From Clostridia bacterium (GTDB taxonomy: Bacteria > Bacillota_A > Clostridia > Christensenellales > Aristaeellaceae): a DNA stretch of 5,405 bases. The stretch's first letter is position 1. The number at the start of each line of letters is the position of its first letter. The translations under genes were made by a program, and so were the position numbers. Below, in pieces: positions 5,298 to 5,405 of this stretch. The notes beneath the pieces are model-generated. The model saw only the letters and a list, made by a program, of their open reading frames with translations, had not been told where the DNA came from and searched no databases. The DNA lies in the NCBI GenBank assembly GCA_009783365.1, contig WRHG01000136.1, positions 1-5,405 of the forward strand, written 5' to 3'.

Positions 5298-5405
5298 ATG
5301 CAGGCGGCGTCAATGATGCAGACAGCTTCCGCGCGGCGGAATGTCCCGACGGGCTTTGGCCGGTATCGCCGGTGCGTGGCGCGCATTCTCAGGCGGACCC
5401 GTACG
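5298..5405 (+). CDS. Possible start of a further gene, cut by the window end
   Basis: A frame opens with ATG at 5298, 12 nt after the murG stop, and stays open to the end of the window (36 codons). Further in-frame ATG codons lie at 5313 and 5316. The short translation is rich in Arg (GFGRYRRC, ILRRTR) and matches no family I recognise. No good ribosome binding site precedes the first ATG; AGGCGG at 5302-5307 could serve the later ones poorly. A second frame is also open from 5297 to the end without a good start. A small TTCCGC/GCGGAA hairpin (5327-5341) lies inside, but it has no T run. Treat this as a weak prediction; the stretch may be non-coding. Confidence 0.22.
   Translation, partial: MQAASMMQTASARRNVPTGFGRYRRCVARILRRTRT

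Noticed and set aside
5327..5341. TTCCGC/GCGGAA hairpin downstream of murG as a terminator
   Set aside because: The stem is only 6 bp with a 3-nt loop and no T run follows, so it does not fit an intrinsic terminator.

Overview
The window looks like chromosomal DNA from a fairly GC-rich member of the Firmicutes, most likely a Clostridia lineage. The reasons are near-consensus Shine-Dalgarno sites (AAGGAGG, GAGGTGAT, AAGGGAG), sigma-A type promoter hexamers, a YdjG/YdjH-like gene pair, a YtvI-like AI-2E family membrane protein, and a MurG resembling the staphylococcal/streptococcal branch of that family. I cannot name the genus. I see no RNA genes, CRISPR arrays, insertion sequences or phage genes.

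Layout. (1) Positions 1-271 (+) hold the 3' end of a NupQ/YufQ-type permease of a nucleoside (BMP-family) ABC importer. (2) Positions 272-395 are a convergent gap holding a strong hairpin with perfect 19-bp arms (309-355), probably a bidirectional terminator. (3) Positions 396-4031 (-) carry four genes. In transcription order they are a double zinc-ribbon membrane protein (2928-4031), a TPM-domain membrane protein (2069-2908), an AI-2E/YtvI-like polytopic membrane protein (870-2021) and a stand-alone HPt phosphotransfer protein (396-752). The first three are spaced by 19 and 47 nt and read as one operon. HPt follows 117 nt later and has its own near-consensus promoter. (4) Positions 4032-4220 are a divergent regulatory region with one promoter in each direction and a 10-bp palindrome between them. 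(5) Positions 4221-5285 (+) hold a complete murG-type glycosyltransferase gene, followed by 120 bases in which a further gene may begin.

How the genes may work together. The zinc-ribbon/TPM pair matches YdjG-YdjH of the Bacillus subtilis ydjFGHI operon, where these membrane proteins act with an SPFH protein (YdjI) and a PspA homologue (YdjF) in envelope stress. Neither partner is in this window; the next gene in the operon is a polytopic membrane protein instead. The operon is divergent from a gene for a late cytoplasmic step of peptidoglycan synthesis. A cell-envelope theme is therefore reasonable, but joint regulation is inference. The YdjGH-AI-2E arrangement is the best candidate for something not well described; the rest is ordinary housekeeping or signalling content.
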